DNA from: Bolinopsis microptera
Taxonomy: Eukaryota; Ctenophora; Tentaculata; Lobata; Bolinopsidae
Direction of reading: 5' to 3'
DNA: 20,603 bases
NCBI RefSeq assembly: GCF_026151205.1
Contig: NW_026971903.1
Coordinates: forward strand, 1 to 20,603
Of this stretch, positions 6,080 to 17,000 are shown in pieces. Both the position numbers and the translations under genes were made by a program. The notes beneath the pieces were generated by a model. The model was not told where the DNA came from and did no database searches. It was given only the letters and a program-made list of their open reading frames with translations. Numbering within the stretch: position 1 is the stretch's first letter; every line of letters begins with the position of its first letter.

Positions 6080-6420
6080 AGATAAACATAGTTAACCATT
6101 AACAACTAATTTTATAAGAAGAAAATCCAGTTTTGGATTTTTTGGAGGGGAAACGTCGTTTCCCAGCTTTAGTTTTTTCTTTTGAGAACCCTACGTTGTG
6201 AAAATTGGAAAAAACACAAAAAACCTTTTAAATAGAATAAACGTTCCAGTTTGCCATGGTAAAAACCTGAAAAATGATATAACCTTACAGTTGGAAGGTA
6301 TCCTGAACATATTTAACGGTTTAAGAACTTATCTCTTCTCCAACTCCCACGTGCCTTTTCGGTTTTTCTGGTATGAGAAATCAGAACCCCACCATTAAGA
6401 ATAAGGAACTGATCTGGTCC
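6080..6420. other. Gene-poor stretch with palindromes and weak exon-like fragments
   Basis: On the minus strand TATCATTTTTCAG (AG at 6267-6268) is a good acceptor, followed by a short frame FLPWQTGTFILFK with no clear donor, so I do not call an exon. The plus-strand open frame 6198-6398 is Asn/Lys/Phe-rich and unconvincing. Two palindromes at 6122-6164 are listed separately. Confidence 0.35.
6122..6164. repeat. Two adjacent perfect palindromes
   Basis: AAAATCCA (6122-6129) pairs with TGGATTTT (6134-6141) over a 4-base loop. Immediately after, GGGAAACG (6148-6155) and CGTTTCCC (6157-6164) form a 17-base palindrome with one central T. Back-to-back stems could be a binding site or the tip of a small foldback element. 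Confidence 0.5.
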
Positions 6421-6429
6421 CCCCCCTGG

Positions 6430-6612
6430 TTATCCTATGGTATCTATGATCAATGTATGGATAAAAACTATGGTTACTATGGTTTAACCTTTATGGTTTA
6501 ACTATGGTAAAAAATAACTATGGTTCAACTATTGTTATTACTATGGGTAACTAAGGGTAAACATATGGTAACCTAAATGGTTAAACTATGGGTAACCAGG
6601 TTTTTGTTATGG
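6430..6612 (+). repeat. GTTACTATG-type minisatellite
   Basis: Irregular copies of CTATGGTTACTATGGTT with TATGGTAAC variants at the right end. On the minus strand each unit presents AGTAAC, again fitting RGYAAC. Unit length varies because of run-length errors. Confidence 0.8.
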
Positions 6613-6757
6613 AAAGAAATCAACCACATTTAGACTATAGGAAAAACTTGAAGTCCTGGGTCCCCCTCGGGTTCCCTGACTGAAAAAACCAAAAACTGGG
6701 TTAGGCCCGAACTGGGTAACAGAACCCCCTGGACTTCTGTTAAAATAGTCACCTTCA

Positions 6758-6973
6758 ACAAGTTAGTCCACTCAGGTTACTTTGGAACGGTGCCCAAACC
6801 AAACAGCACGTGCTGCGTGTTTCCCTCAGTAAATCTGGATTTCCCCCTCTGAACTCCCCCAGCGCCAGAAGTTTTGCGCTTCTCCCAAAAACCGTACAAT
6901 ATCCTGTGATTGTAAGAGGAATAAGGTCCTGCCTGCAATCCGCGTAACAACCTGTTACTATGGTTACTTGGTT
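6758..6973 (-). CDS. 72-codon open frame, doubtful
   Basis: Open on the minus strand between TAG at 6974-6976 and TGA at 6755-6757. It reads, in part, RQDLIPLTITGYCTVFGRS and AKLLALGEFRGGNPDLL. Its first third lies inside the 105-bp tandem repeat at 6903-7165, and both other minus frames are also largely open, so non-coding origin is likely. GCACGTGC (E-box) is at about 6808. No clean splice pair was found. Kept as a low-confidence record because this 6640-6900 stretch otherwise has no explanation. Confidence 0.13.
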
Positions 6974-7165
6974 CTATTGGTTACTACGGTTTTCTACGGT
7001 TAATCGGTTTACCCGTGATTGTAGAGAAAAGGGCTGCCTAAACCGCGTATACAAACTGTTCTATGGTTTAACTACGGTTACTATGGTTACTATGTATACG
7101 GTTACTACGGTTACCTGTGATGTAAGAGGAATAAGGGCTGCCTGCAGCCCCCATATAACAAAAAA
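6903..7165 (+). repeat. Higher-order tandem repeat, about 105-bp period, three copies
   Basis: Copies begin with CCTGTGATTGTAAGAGGAAT at 6903, a diverged CCCGTGATTGTAGAG at 7012, and CCTGTGATGTAAGAGGAAT at 7114. Each continues with a GGGCTGCCTGC-type segment and then a run of GTTACTATG or GTTACTACG units before the next copy starts. The 9-mer has been captured inside a larger unit. Confidence 0.8.
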
Positions 7166-7200
7166 CAAGTCTCTGAAGCAAGTGTTGTTGTGAAAAGTCA

Positions 7201-7383
7201 CCCTCCCCTCCACCTTCTCCCAGCCCGGGGGATTTTTAAAAACCCCCCTCCTCCCCCTCCCACAAAGTAGCAGTGGTCTGGAAAGTAGTCCTCCAGCTTT
7301 AAATCCCGTTTGTACGTTCTGCTGGTCTTGATAACGTTAACAACCCCCTCTCACTCCACGTCTCTTGATACTCAGCACGCAGC
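7201..7383 (-). CDS. Possible exon with a frameshift, minus strand
   Basis: On the minus strand TGCTAAT (branch-point-like) and AGTAGTTCAG (AG at 7384-7385) lead into LRAEYQETWSERG. After a G run the better frame is one base off and reads VVNVIKTSRTYKRDLKLEDY then FPDHCYFVGG, open from 7350 to 7201. A one-base run-length error in GGGGG near 7345-7349 would join the two. AGAAG/GTGGAG or GGAGG/GTGACT could be donors. The left part becomes Gly/Arg-rich and unreliable. The acceptor lies in satellite-derived sequence, which weakens the case. Product unknown. Confidence 0.22.
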
Positions 7384-7384
7384 C

Positions 7385-8230
7385 TGAACTACTGGTAATT
7401 AGCAGTGTGTTTTGGGAACTAACACTGTTTTTATGGTTACTACACTGTAACCTATGGTTTAAAATTACACTTGGTACTATTGGTTACTATGTTACTATTT
7501 TTCCTTTAACTACTGGTTTATTTGCAGTGTGGTTTTTGTAACTACACTGTTTCTATGGTTACTAACACTGTTTTTTATTTGTTAATTTTATGTTACCTAG
7601 TTTTACCTGAAAAATACTGGTTTAAATTAGCAGTGTGTTGTAACTACACTGTTACTATGGTTTTACTACAAATGTTTACTATGGTTATACACTGTTACTA
7701 TGGTTACCCACCCCTGTTTACTTGGGGTTTTTAATTTCCTAGTTTTTCCTGAACCTTTCTTGGGGGAAATTTGCAATTTTTTTTTGTAAAATTTTAAAAA
7801 TTTTCATGGGTTTTCTGTTACCAACTGTTACTTTTTGGGTTTACTACCCTGTTAAAATGGTTTTTTCTTACACTGTTTACCTTTTGGTTTTTTTATGTTT
7901 AAACCCAGTTTTTCCTGAAAAATACTGGGAAATTTTGCGTTTTTGTTTTTTTAACTTTTCCCCTGTTACTTTTTTGGTTTTTCTACCAAAATGTTTTCAA
8001 AGGTTTTCACCCCCCGTTTTTCTATGGTTTTCAACACTTTTTTACTTGGGGTTTTTTAAGTTACCTATTTTTCCTGAATACTGTTAAAAAACCCAATTTT
8101 GTTTGTTTAAATTTTCACGGTTTAATTTTGGTTTTTCTACACCGGGTTTCTTTTGGTTTTTTCTTAAAGTTTAAAACCCAGTTTACCTGAAAAATAAAAT
8201 GGTTTAAAAAACATGTGTTTTTTCTGGGCC
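7385..8230 (+). repeat. Complex satellite containing ACTGTTACTATGG, degrading rightward
   Basis: Units begin with ACTGG then TTTAAATTAGCAGTGTG near 7389, 7511 and 7614, followed by GTAACTACACTGTTACTATGG segments and TTACCTAGTTTTACCTGAA. Further units are recognisable near 7750, 7919, 8078 and 8187 by their CCTGAAAAATACTGG landmarks, but their insides have become T and G runs. Plus-strand open frames here (around 7522-7734 and 7806-8087) are translations of this repeat and are not genes. Confidence 0.75.
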
Positions 8231-8789
8231 CCTTTTCCCAAAAAATCAGGGTTGCAAACCCCCGGTTTTTTCAGTTTTGCCCCTTTTTTTCCTTCCTGTT
8301 GGGGCGCGGGGTCACTTTTTTCCCCTAGGGGTTTTTGTTTTTTTAAAAACTTTTGCCTTTTTTTTTCGGTTTTCCCCTTAAAAACCACCCTAAAGGGGGA
8401 GACCACTTAGGGGTTGGGCGTTACTATGGGGAAAAAAAAGGGTTAAAAAATGGGTTTAAACTTTGGGAAACTATTTTGGGAAACCCTTTTTTAAAAAAAA
8501 TGGGTTTTAAATTTTTGGTAAAAAATATGGTTTAAAAATATTTGGTTTTTTCCCTTTTACATACTCCCAAAGGGGAAATAAACCCCCAAAATAGGGGGGC
8601 TGACAGTTAAAACTTGGGCGGTAAGCAAAAGTGGGTACGTTTAATAATTTTTTCCGTGGTTCCTTTCCGGGGACCTTTTAAAAAAAAGGGGGTGGGGGGG
8701 GGTTTGGGGGGGGAGCGTTGTCCCCTTTCCCTTAAAATTTACCCCCCTGTTTTTCGGGTATTTTAAAAGGCCCCAAAATTTTTTTTGCA
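8231..8789. other. Homopolymer-rich, uninterpretable stretch
   Basis: Dominated by runs of four or more identical bases. Open frames on both strands are shadows of run-rich text. Nothing is supported. Confidence 0.5.
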
Positions 8790-9110
8790 CTCTGCAAACC
8801 CCCTATCAGTCGGTTTTTTTATGGGTTTTTCTATGGTTACTTGGGTTTTCTATCAAAACCCCTGATTCAAAACAGAGCCAATTTTTCTTTAAAACCCCCT
8901 CTGCAAAAAAAAATTTTTTAGGGCTTTTCTTTTTGGTTTTTTCAAAGGTTTTTCTATGGGGTTTCATCACCCCCTATTTTCAAAATCAGAGGGCCCAAAA
9001 TTTTTCATCACTTTTGCAAAAACCATTAAAAAAAATAAAAGTCATTTTTTTAAAGCCAAAAAAATTCAACATTTTCCCTTTTTAAAAAAAATTTAAAATT
9101 TTTTGAAAAA
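8790..9110 (+). repeat. Degraded tandem repeat, about 110-bp period
   Basis: CTCTGCAAA begins at 8790 and 8899, with CTTTTGCAAA at 9011. Each is followed by a stretch derived from TATGGTTACT units and then a CAAAACCCCTGATTCA or CAAAATCAGAGG segment. It resembles the 105-bp higher-order arrangement at 6903-7165, but with a different spacer and much more run-length damage. Confidence 0.55.
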
Positions 9111-10114
9111 ACCCATTGGGGGCCCCCATATTTTTAAAAACCCTTTTTTCCCAATTACAAGGGGGGTTTTTCCCCCTGTTTTTACTGTTTAAAAAAATTT
9201 TTTTACTGTGAAAACCAAAGTGTTTCTTTTAAAAACCCTGTGAATGTGTACGTAGTTTCTGTACCTGGGGGGAGGGGGGGGTGGTGGCTTTTCCCCGGTT
9301 AAGGTTTTTTTGGCCCGGTTTAACGGGTTTTTAAAAAAAAGGTTTTTCTTCCCAACCAAAGGGCTTCCCCAACCCTGAAGGGCCCCTTTAAAATAAGGGG
9401 GGGCCCGTTTTAACCAAAAAAGGGGGGGGTTCTGAGATAAAAAGGTTAAAAAATGGGGGAAAATTGGAAAAATTTGGTTTTCCAACCCAAAAAGAAATTT
9501 AAAACCCGGGGAAAAAGAGGGGGGCCCCCTAAAAACAAACGGGGGGGGTTTTTGAGATTGGGGGCATTTTTATTCTTTTTTGAAAGTATTCAAAAATGTA
9601 AAAAATAAAAATTTTCTAAAATGTTTAAATTTTTTTTTCCTTTTTAAAAAATTTTTTACTTATAAAAAAAAAACCCCGTTTAAAATTTGGGGGATTTTTT
9701 GTGTTGGGAAAATTTCAATTAAAAGGGGTTCTACCCCTTGGAAGGGGTGAAAACCCGGGGGGGTTTTGTGTTGGAAAAATTTTGGGTTAACCTTTTTAAA
9801 AGGGAAAAAAATGGTTACCGGAAAAGCAGGGGGTAACAGGGTGGGGAAAAGGGGGGCTTTACGTAGTAAAAGGGGGGGCGGTTTTTTGGGGTTTCCCAAA
9901 GGAAAAAGGGTAATTATTTTGGGGGGGTTTTCCTTTAAGGGCAAAAAATTAAAAAATTTTTCCAAATTTAAAAAAAAGTGGGTCCTTATTTCCCAGGGGA
10001 AAAAATCCCCCCATTTGGCCAAAATCCACCTTTAACCCGGGAATTTTTTATTTTCGATTTATTTAAACCCCGGAGAAAAATGGGGAAAAGTGGCGTAAAA
10101 GTTTGGGGCCCGTT

Positions 10115-10116
<2 letters not shown>
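9111..10116. other. Homopolymer-rich, uninterpretable stretch
   Basis: Runs of A, T, G and C dominate. Open frames up to 120 codons exist on both strands but are made of Phe/Lys/Pro/Gly blocks expected from TTT, AAA, CCC and GGG runs. No gene is called. Confidence 0.5.

Positions 10117-10169
<53 letters not shown>
10117..10169 (+). repeat. 53-base poly-C run
   Basis: An uninterrupted run of 53 C. Real G/C homopolymers this long are rare in animal genomes, and the surroundings are already run-length distorted, so a base-calling or assembly artefact is the first explanation. The run produces poly-Pro and poly-Gly open frames across it. Confidence 0.95.
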
Positions 10170-11945
10170 TGGGGGTTTTTTTTTTGGGGGGTGGCTTTTT
10201 TACCCAGGGCAATGTTTTTTCTCAAAAATTTATAAATTTTTTTTTAAAAATCAATATTTTTAAACCCCGAAGGGCCCCCAAAGCAAAAATTTAAAAATGC
10301 CATGGGGAAAAAAAATATTTTTTTCGTTCCCCAGATTTTATCAGGGGTTTATTTTGTTGGGGCCCCGAATTTTGCAAACAAAATTTTTAAAACTTAAAAA
10401 AAGTTTATGTAAAAATTTTTCTTGATAATACTGGGGCGTAGGGGGTTTTTTTCCCCAAAAAGGTTTTGGGGGCTTTGGGTTTGGGAGTTTGGGGAAAAAT
10501 GGAATTTTGGGGGGGTTTAGGGGTTGGGACGATTTAAATGGGTTTTTGAAGGGACCCAAAAGAATTTAATTTGTTGAAAAAAGTTGAGCGCATTTGTTTT
10601 GGTTTGGGGTATTAGGGGGTTTTTCTCGGGAAAATTTTTTTTGTTGGGGGGCCTGATTTTTGCTGATTTACTTAAACCCGGGGTAAATTTTTTTTTAAAC
10701 AGGAAAAAAATTGGCCATTTTTCTTACGTTTTTCCGGGCTTTGGGAAGGGTTTTTTTCAAATTTTACGCTTTTTCTGAAATTTTTTAATTTAAATTGGGG
10801 TTAAAAAGGGGAAAAAAGCTAGAAAGGGGGAAGTTAAAAACAATTAATGTTTTTGGGTCGGTAAGGGTAATAAAGGGGGGGGCCTTTTTTTTTAAAAAAA
10901 ACAACTAAACGCGTAGGGGAATTGGGTTTAGGAAATTTTCTTTTTTTAGCCCAAAATCGATATTGTCGTTTATAAAAAAATGTTTTTCCCTTTTCCCTTT
11001 TGGTTAAAATTTTGGGGAGGGGAAATAAGTTTTTTTTTAATTTGGGGCCGGGGGCGGCAGAAGGCCCGGGATGTAAATTTTTTCTTTTTTTGGGATTTAG
11101 AGGGCAAGCATTTTTTATTGGGGTTTCCCCGTGAAAAGTTAAAATTTTTGTTTTTTCTTTTAAAAAGTAAACTTTTTGTTTTTGCCCGGGGGAAATTTTT
11201 TCCCTCTTTGTTTAATTTTTTAAATTCACGTAAAAACCCCCCGGCCAAAAAATGCTTCCCAAATTTCCTTTTTTTTTGTTTTGTGAATTTTGGGGTTAAT
11301 AAGAAGGGGTTTTTTTCGGGAAAACCCCCAAAACCCAAACGGAAAAAGAAAAATTTTTTTAAATGAGATTGTTTTCAAAACTTTGGGGAAAATTTTGGGA
11401 AAACCCTTGGGTTTTTATTGGTAATTTTTTCGGGTTTTTTTTTGACATAACCCTTCCCTGTTGGCCGGGGGCCCCCCCCCCCACCCCCCGCACAAGCGGG
11501 GGGGGCCCTTTTTTACCCATGGGATTTTGGGGGGGATTTTTCCCGTTTTAATAGGGGGTTTATTTGTTTTTTCTTTTTAGAAAATTTAGGGTTTAAATTT
11601 TTAAAAAAAACCGTTTTAAAAAAGGGTTTCCAAATTTTTTCCGAAAAATGTCGGGGGAAAAAGGGTTGGTTTTTTTTTTCATTTTTTTTTTAAGCTTTTT
11701 AACTAATACTCAAACCCTTTCCAAATTTGGGGGGGTTTGGGGAAAAAAATGGGTTGGGGGTTGTTTTGCTGGAAGGTTAAAGGGATATTTTTGCCCTGGG
11801 GTTTGGAAATTTTCTTGCTTGGGGGGGAAATTATCTTAAAAAAAAAACCCCCGCAAAACACTTTCCTTTCAAAAAGTTTTCCTTTGGGGGGTTGGTAAAA
11901 GAATTACACTAAATTTTCCCCTAAAATTTCAAAAATGGGTATGGT
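10170..11945. other. Homopolymer-rich, uninterpretable stretch
   Basis: As for 9111-10116. The pair of overlapping frames near 10970-11366 (122 and 128 codons on opposite strands) is Phe/Lys/Gly/Pro-rich on both sides and is not credible coding sequence. Confidence 0.5.
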
Positions 11946-12013
<68 letters not shown>

Positions 12014-12021
12014 TGGGGGGG
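11946..12021 (+). repeat. 76-base G-rich run
   Basis: 37 G, TT, 29 G, T, 7 G. If real it would form G-quadruplexes, but it sits in damaged sequence and mirrors the C run at 10117-10169, so an artefact is likely. Confidence 0.95.
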
Positions 12022-12486
12022 TAAAATTTTTCACCCTTTAAAAAACATTTAAAATTTAAAAAACGAAAAACCAAAAATTGGGGCCCGGGTTATGTTAAAA
12101 AAAAAATTGAATTTTTTTTTTTTAAAAAAAAAAACCTTTTCCCCTTTTTAGAAAAATAAATTTGTGTATTTAGAGTACTCTTGGGGGGCTGGTAAAAAAA
12201 AGAAGTTTTCGTTTTAAAAGGGTAGGGGGCCCGTCAAAAATGGCGAAGGGAAAAGGGGGGACCTAATTTCTTTTTTGAAGGAGCCTTCCCTATTGGGGTA
12301 CGTTTACATTTAAAAAAAAATCACGTAAAAAAAAATATGGTTTACGGGGGAATTTTAAAAACGGAAAGGGGGGCTTTGGGGGGCTGGGGCTGGGGGCCAA
12401 AGGGGGCTGGTTTATTTTACGGGAGGAGGGGGTTTTGGTTTTCTATTTGGGTTAAATAAAAAGTTATTTTAATTTGAATAAAATAT
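12022..12486. other. Homopolymer-rich stretch before the satellite
   Basis: No supported feature. Confidence 0.4.
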
Positions 12487-14075
12487 CCCGTGGGAATTTT
12501 TTTCCCCCGGGGGCCAAACCAAACCTGTATCTAATAAAAAAAAAATATCAGTGCATTATTTTTTCCCCTTTACAAAACCCCAATTTCCCGTACCTTTTTT
12601 AGGAAAAAAATTTTCAGTTTCAATTTTTTAACCCCCGACAACAAAAACCCGTATCTTTAAGAAAAAAAATAAACAGTGGCCCTTATTAAACCCCCAAAAA
12701 CCAATTTTTTCCCGTATCAAATTTTGGGGAAAAATTTTCCCGGTTTCAATTAATTTTCCCCTTTACAGGGAATTTCCTTTTCAAATAGGGGAAACCCTTT
12801 AAAACAGTGCCCTTATTTTCCCCTTTACAAAAAATCCTGTTTTCTTAATAGAAACAAAAACAGTGCATTATTTTTCCCGGGCAACAAACCTGTATCAAAA
12901 AGGAAAAAATATCAAAGGGAATTAAACCCCGAAAAAACAACCTTTTATCTAATTTGGGGGAAAAAACATAAACCCCGTGCATTATTTTTCCCTGACCAAA
13001 AAATTTCCCGTTTTCTAATAGGGAAACATTTTTAGTGGGGGGGGGGATTATTTTTCCCCCGACGGGGGAATCCTTTTTTCTAATTTGAAAAAAAAATTTT
13101 TCTTGCCCTTATTACCCTGGGGCCAAAAAATTCCCGGATTTTAATAGAAAACATTTTCCCCCGTTTTCATTATTAAAACCCCGGGCAGCAATTTTCCGTA
13201 TCTTAAAAAGGGAAAAAAATATCAGGGGCATTTTTACCCTTTCAAAAAAACCCTGGTTTTCTTTAAAAAGAAAAAATATCCGTTGGGATTTTTTTCCCCC
13301 GGGAAAAAGCAAACCTGTTTTCCCAATTGTAACCCTATCCCGTGCATTTTTTTTAACCCCGGGGCAGCAAATTCCGTATCTAATAGGGAAACCCAAAAAT
13401 CAGTGGGGGATTAAACCAAACCCTTTACCCGCAAAACCCGTATCTTTTAAAAAAAAATTAAACAAAAGGGGATTATTTTAAACCCCGGGGCAAAACCAAA
13501 TTTTCCTTTTATCAAAAAGAAAAACCCTATTTAGTGCATTATTTCCCTGGGCAAAAAAATTTTTTGTAAATTTAAAAGAAAAAAATTTTAGTTGGGGATT
13601 TTTAAACCCCGACAGGGAAAATTTTCCCGTTTTTCTAAAAGGGAAAAAAAAAATTTTTAGTTGGGGATTATTACCCCTTTTACAAAAAAAATTTTTCCTG
13701 TAACTTTTAAAAAAAACCCTAAACAGTGGGGATTTTTTTTCCCCCCCGGGCAGCCAAACCTGAAACAAAAAGAAAAAAATTTCAGTGCATTTTTTAACCC
13801 TGACAAAAACCCAATTTTTCCTTCTTTAATGAAAAAAATTTTTTCCCGTGCAAATTTTTTTACCCGGGCCGCAAAACCTGTAAACTAAAAGGAAAAAAAT
13901 TTCAAGGGGGCCTTTTTACCCCCGAAAAAGGGAATTTTCCGGTTTTTTCTTTTTTAGGGAAAAAAAAATCCCGTTGGGGTTTTTCCCCCCCTGGGCAGCA
14001 ATTTTGTATCCTTTTTGGAAAAAAATTAAAACCGTTGGCCCTTATTTCCCCCGAAAAACCCCAAACCGAATTTAT
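12487..14075 (+). repeat. Satellite, apparent 61-bp unit, about 26 copies
   Basis: Landmarks repeat in fixed order: CAGTGCATTATTT, then TCCCYGRCARCAAA, then CCTGTATCTAATAG, then a GAAAAAATAT tail. Starts are recognisable near 12487, 12549, 12615, 12674, 12738, 12804, 12860, 12912, 12974, 13034 and onward at 50-70 base steps to about 14030. The cleanest copy, at 12860, is only about 52 bases, so the true unit is probably near 50 and the longer spacings are inflated runs. The minus-strand frames near 13112-13396 and 13478-13768 and the plus one at 13661 are translations of the satellite. Confidence 0.85.
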
Positions 14076-17000
14076 GTTTTAAGGGGGGGGCCCGGGGGGG
14101 CGGGGGGTGGTTTTATAAAAAAAAATATTTAAGCTAAATTTAAAAATTTAATTTTGGGGGGTTTTTTTTGGTTTTTAATTTTAAAAATTTTATAGGGGGG
14201 GGGCCCCCAAATTTTTAAGGGGGGGGTTTGAAAAAGCCCCGCTTGGCCCCTGTCAAAAAAAAAAAAAGGTTTTTAAAAATAAACATTTAAAAAATTTTGG
14301 GGGGTTTGGGGGGGGGTACCACTTTTTAGGGAAATTTAAAGGGGCAAAAAAGGGGGATTTTTTTTGGAAAAGGGGTTGGGGTTTTTAATATAAATGGGAA
14401 AAAGGTTCGGGTTTTTTTTGGGGGGGTGGGGGGGGTCGGTTGATATTTGGTTTCCAAAAAAGGGGGGAGCGTTTTGGGAAATTTTTAGGGGGGGGAAAAT
14501 AGGTCCAAAAATAATTTTTTTCTGCAGGGGGTGGTAAAACCAATAAAGGGGGGGGCCCCTTTTTCAAAAAACCCTGGCCCCTATAAGGGGGAAATTTTTA
14601 AAGAAAAAACTGGGGGACGGCCCAACGGGGGAAAAAATTTTAAATTTCACGTGGTTCGAAAAATTTAATTTTTAAAAAAAAAAATTTTTTTTAAAGGAAA
14701 AAAAATTATTTTTTTTAAAAACCAAAAATTTTTGTTTTTTGGTTTTCTGGGTTTGGGTTAAATTTGGTGGGGGTTTGGTTGCTACTTTGGAAAAGGGGTT
14801 TTCAGAAGGAATTTTTTTGCGGGGAAAATTTCTTTTTAATTAAAAAAACAAAAAAAATGGGGTTTGGGGGGGTTAAAGGGGGAGGAAAGGGTTGGGAAAA
14901 GGCAAATTTTTGGTTTAGATTTGAGGGAAACACGGAAAAAAACCAAAAAATTTTAAAACACCCAAAGAAAAAGGGATTTAAAACCACTTTTTGTAAGGGG
15001 GTTTTTTTATACTTTACCCGTAAAAAAAACTGGGAACAAGCTACTGTAATTTTGACCATTTAAGGGGGCCTTTATTAAATGAAAATTTTAAGGGGTTTTT
15101 TATAGCTTTTATAAGTGTTAAAAAATGGACCAAAAAATTTCTGCATCTCTTTACTACTTGGGTCATTTTGGGTTTAAAAAAAAAATTTTGGGGGGCCTTA
15201 TAAATCGGGGAATTTTTTAAACCCGGGTATCTGTTCCCAAAAAAACACCCCTTTTTCTTTTTCCTTTACTTTCTATTAAAAAGCTGTAAAAATGACGAAA
15301 TAAATTTGGGAAAAAGGGGGGGTTTAAAATTTTAAAAAAAAAGTTTTTTTTCTTTTCGGGGGGGGCCCCCCGTACCGATTTGGAAAAACCTTTAAATTTG
15401 GGGGGGAAAGAAAAAAAACCCTTTTGGGGGTTTTTTGGAAATTTTTTTCCCAACCCCAAACTTAAAAAAAAATTTGCAAAACCGGTTTTTTGTTTTTGTA
15501 TTTTTTAAACAAAAAAAAAGGAAAATTTTTTTTCAATTTCCGAGGGGCCCAAAAATCCGGGCTCCAAAAAAATAAAGGGGTTTAAGATACTGCAAACCCA
15601 AAAAATGGGGAAACCCGTGTTTGCAATAAAAGGACAAAAAATAATTGTTTTTATAATTTTTTCATTTTGTTTTTCCCAAAAAAAAAAATGGGGGCAAGGG
15701 GTCCTCATTTTTTGCCCCCGTTTTTGGCCTTATCATTTAAATCCTTGGGGGCCAAAAACAAAAAGGGCATTAATAATATAAAAAATATTAACTAAATAAA
15801 ATAAAAAAAAAGGGATTAATTTTAAAAACCCAATTGGGGGGCCACGGAAAAAAATTTTTTTTTGGGGGAAAAACCAAATTTTCAGTTTTATGAGGGGGGT
15901 TTTTGGGTTTAATTTTAAAAAGGGGAATTTTTGTTTTTCTTTAAAAATGAGTATTTTTCCCCCCAAAAAATTTTCCCCCCCATTTTCCCCTTTAAAACCC
16001 AAAAAAAAAAAAAAAACCGCCGGGGATTTAAAAAGATATTTTTTTTTTACTTTTCCCCCAACTTCGTTAAAAAAAAGGGGGTTTTGGGGTTTTTAAAAAT
16101 AAGAAACCCTTTTCCCCAATCAAAACGTTGACAAAAAGGGGTTTTTTTTAATAGTGGGGTTTTTTATTGGGTTTCCCTTGTCGCTCGGGTTTTGCGGGAA
16201 AATTAAAAAGGGGCTTAAAAGGGGGCCTTTTTTTAAAAATCATTTTTCTTGGGAAAAAGTATTGTAACCATGGTAACCAGTTGGGGAAATTTCCCTTCAG
16301 TTTGGCCCCCCGTTTTTTTTGGGGAACCCAAAAAAAAGTAATTTAAAAAAAAAAAGGGAAAAAAGAAGGGAAAAAAAATAATATAAATAGAAAAATGGGG
16401 GGGGAGCAACCCAGGTACCAAAATTTTTAAAAAAAAAAATAAAGGGAAATTTTTTTGCAAAAAAAGGGGCCCCAAAATTTTAAAAAACGGGGAATGTTCC
16501 CCCAATTTAAAAAAATAAATTTTTTAAAGTTTTTTTAAAAGGGTTTTATTTTAAAGGGGTTTTTTTTTTTATCTTTTTTTATTTTTAAAATAAATTGTTT
16601 TTGGGCTTTTTTTAAAGGGATGGGGGGCCCCTTTTTTTCTTGGGGGGGAAAACTTTTTCTTTAAAAAAGGAAAGGCCCTTTCCCTTTTAAACTGGGGCCC
16701 AAAGGGAAACCAAGAAAATTTTTAAAAAACCCTTTTTTTTAAAAATTTTGGGAAAGGGGAAGGGGTTTAAAAAATCTCGAAGGGGGGAAACCCCCCGTTC
16801 CAAAAAAAAACCCTTCGATAATTTTTAAAAGGGGAAAACAGGGTTTTTTTAAGGCCCCATGCAAAATTTTTTGTAAATTTTTTAAAAACTTTTTTAATTT
16901 TTGTACTAATAATAGAGTTTTTTTAAAAAAAAAAAGCCGGTCCGGAGGGGGGAAGGTTTAGGTTTTTTATCAAACTGGGGAATCAAAACTTTTCGGTTTT

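Noticed and set aside
6198-6398. 66-codon plus-strand frame
   Set aside because: Asn/Lys/Phe-rich, no splice or promoter context, and the minus strand has better splice signals in the same stretch.
7522-8087. Plus-strand frames rich in Tyr, Val and Thr
   Set aside because: They translate the GTTACTATG-type satellite, which is naturally stop-poor in this frame.
9986-10294. Open frames with poly-Pro or poly-Gly blocks on both strands
   Set aside because: They are direct translations of the 53-base C run; the rest of each frame is Phe/Lys/Gly text from homopolymer runs.
10970-11366. Two overlapping frames of 122 and 128 codons on opposite strands
   Set aside because: Both are built from Phe, Lys, Gly and Pro blocks in damaged sequence; no codon bias, motif or splice context.
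13112-13888. Three frames of 75-96 codons
   Set aside because: They run through the 61-bp satellite; repeated peptides follow the repeat unit.
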